A program made the translations under genes and the position numbers. Shown piece after piece: positions 6,228 through 7,347 of a stretch of 7,347 nucleotides of DNA. A model generated the notes under the pieces. It was not told where the DNA came from. It saw only the letters and a list, made by a program, of their open reading frames with translations, and did no database searches. The stretch comes from Clostridiaceae bacterium (lineage in GTDB: Bacteria; Bacillota_A; Clostridia; Clostridiales; Clostridiaceae). The stretch's first letter is position 1; every line of letters starts with the position of its first letter. The stretch is from positions 1-7,347 of the forward strand of contig JAQSXU010000160.1 of assembly GCA_029256485.1 (NCBI GenBank), in the 5' to 3' direction.

Positions 6228-7265
6228 ATGGAAATGGATGAAAGAAAAATTAAAATACTTCAAGCCATTATTAATGATTACATTAATACAGCTGAACCAG
6301 TTGGATCCAGAACCATAGCAAAAAAATATAATCTTGGTATAAGCTCTGCAACTATAAGAAATGAAATGGCAGATTTAGAGGACATGGGATACTTGGAACA
6401 GCTGCACAGCTCTTCTGGTAGAAAGCCTTCTGATAGAGGATATAGACTTTATGTTGATAAATTAATGCATATTCAGGAATTGTCACCTCAGGAAGAGCTT
6501 TTAATTAAGAGCCATGTTTTAGATGCAGCACTTTATGAAGCTGATAAAATGATTAAACAGGCTACCATGTTATTATCTGAATTAACAAAGTTAACTTGTA
6601 TTGTTAAAGCTCCTTCTATAGGAAAAAGCTATATAAAATCCATACAGTTAATAAGTTTGGACAACTATAACGTACTGTTATTGATAGTAACTGACAGTAG
6701 TATTATAAAAAACAATATAATAAAAATTTCAAAGGAAATAAGTGCAGATAAATTACTTAAGTTTAACAATTTTTTGAATAGCAGATTAAAGAATCTATCT
6801 ATAGAACAAATAAATTTAGAGGTAATTAATAATTTGAAAAATGATTTTGCAGGATATGAGGATATTTTTAATTCTATAATACCTGCATTATATGAAAGCT
6901 TAAGCAATTCAGATAAATCAGAGATATATATGGAAGGTACAACAAATATCTTTAATTACCCAGAGTACAATGATATTGCAAAAGCAAAGGATTTTCTTTC
7001 TATGCTTGAGGATAAAGTTAAAGTAAGCGGTTTACTTAGTTCTAATTCAAAAATTACCGTTAAAATTGGAGAAGAAAACTATGTAGAGGATGCAAAGGAA
7101 TGCAGTGTAATATCGGCAATCTATAGTTTAGGGGATAGACCATTGGGTTCTATAGGCGTTATTGGACCAACTAGGATACCATATTCAAAGATAATAACTA
7201 TCCTTGCTAAAATAGTAAAAGAAATAAATGATGGATTATCAAATGTTTATATTGATGATAGATGA
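6228..7265 (+). CDS. hrcA: HrcA, heat-inducible transcription repressor
   Basis: HrcA represses the hrcA-grpE-dnaK-dnaJ and usually groESL operons by binding CIRCE. The N-terminal winged helix-turn-helix (about 1-75) contains EPVGSRTIAKKY (23-34), SSATIRNEMADLE (39-51) and the family signature GRKPSDRGYRLYVD (64-77). A GAF-like dimerisation domain follows, with a less conserved insert in the middle. The C-terminal signature IGPTR (312-316) with PYSK (318-321) is present. At 345 residues the protein is full length. The start is set by AGAGGTGAT (6216-6224); an in-frame ATG two codons later is an alternative. The gene is first in its operon, directly under a CIRCE site, so it should be autoregulated and induced by heat. 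Confidence 0.97.
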   Translation: MEMDERKIKILQAIINDYINTAEPVGSRTIAKKYNLGISSATIRNEMADLEDMGYLEQLHSSSGRKPSDRGYRLYVDKLMHIQELSPQEELLIKSHVLDAALYEADKMIKQATMLLSELTKLTCIVKAPSIGKSYIKSIQLISLDNYNVLLLIVTDSSIIKNNIIKISKEISADKLLKFNNFLNSRLKNLSIEQINLEVINNLKNDFAGYEDIFNSIIPALYESLSNSDKSEIYMEGTTNIFNYPEYNDIAKAKDFLSMLEDKVKVSGLLSSNSKITVKIGEENYVEDAKECSVISAIYSLGDRPLGSIGVIGPTRIPYSKIITILAKIVKEINDGLSNVYIDDR

Positions 7266-7319
7266 TTTTATAAAACATAAAGCTTTAAAATCTGTACAGC
7301 TAGAATGGAGGAAGGTTGA

Positions 7320-7347
7320 ATGGAAAGGGAAAAAGAAGTAAATGTTC
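7320..7347 (+). CDS. grpE: Start of the next operon gene, probably grpE (partial)
   Basis: Only nine codons are visible (MEREKEVNV), beginning after a strong Shine-Dalgarno GGAGGAAGG (7308-7316). The position, 54 bases after hrcA with no terminator or promoter between, and the acidic, charged start fit GrpE, the nucleotide exchange factor of DnaK. The identification rests on the conserved hrcA-grpE-dnaK-dnaJ order, not on recognisable GrpE motifs. The ATG at 7305 is closed by a stop after four codons and is not the start. Confidence 0.75.

Noticed and set aside
6665..6907. Open frame on the minus strand inside hrcA
   Set aside because: It is antisense to the less conserved middle of HrcA and is a hydrophobic low-complexity product of AT-rich codons.
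7279..7299. AAAGCTTT and CTGTACAG palindromes between hrcA and grpE as operators
   Set aside because: Each is a short 8-base palindrome within an operon, with no promoter nearby; expected by chance.

Overview
The window is AT-rich, and every complete gene lies on the + strand. It looks like chromosomal DNA of a spore-forming Clostridium-type Firmicute. The gene order germination protease (gpr), spoIIP, small membrane protein, lepA, hemW, hrcA, grpE matches the conserved clostridial segment that leads into dnaK-dnaJ. The Shine-Dalgarno sequences are strong and G-rich, the promoters are of Firmicute type, and a perfect CIRCE operator precedes hrcA. I cannot name a species.

Layout. Positions 1-112 hold, on the minus strand, a sigma-A promoter, an untranslated leader and a Shine-Dalgarno site for a gene that begins just outside the window; by synteny this is probably rpsT (ribosomal protein S20). 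Back to back with it is gpr (208-1182), preceded by a good forespore sigma-F-type promoter. An unusual 128-bp structured palindromic element follows (1184-1311), then spoIIP (1399-2481) and an unrecognised 113-residue membrane-anchored protein (2566-2907). lepA (3025-4836) has vegetative promoter candidates of its own. A second intergenic hairpin (about 4841-4897) separates it from hemW (4911-6035). Finally hrcA (6228-7265) carries its own sigma-A promoter and CIRCE site, and the first nine codons of a gene in the grpE position end the window.

How the genes work together. The first block is sporulation and germination: SpoIIP remodels septal peptidoglycan during engulfment, and GPR degrades the DNA-protecting small acid-soluble proteins when the spore germinates. 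The second block is housekeeping: LepA (EF4) acts on the ribosome and HemW is a heme chaperone. The third is the class I heat-shock operon, in which HrcA represses its own operon through CIRCE.

I found no mobile element, CRISPR array, tRNA or rRNA, and no evident new multi-gene system. The less ordinary signals are the structured leader at the left edge, the two-tier palindromic element after gpr and its possible relative after lepA, the unassigned small membrane protein, and a dyad next to the lepA promoter. All matches to families and consensus sequences were made by eye.
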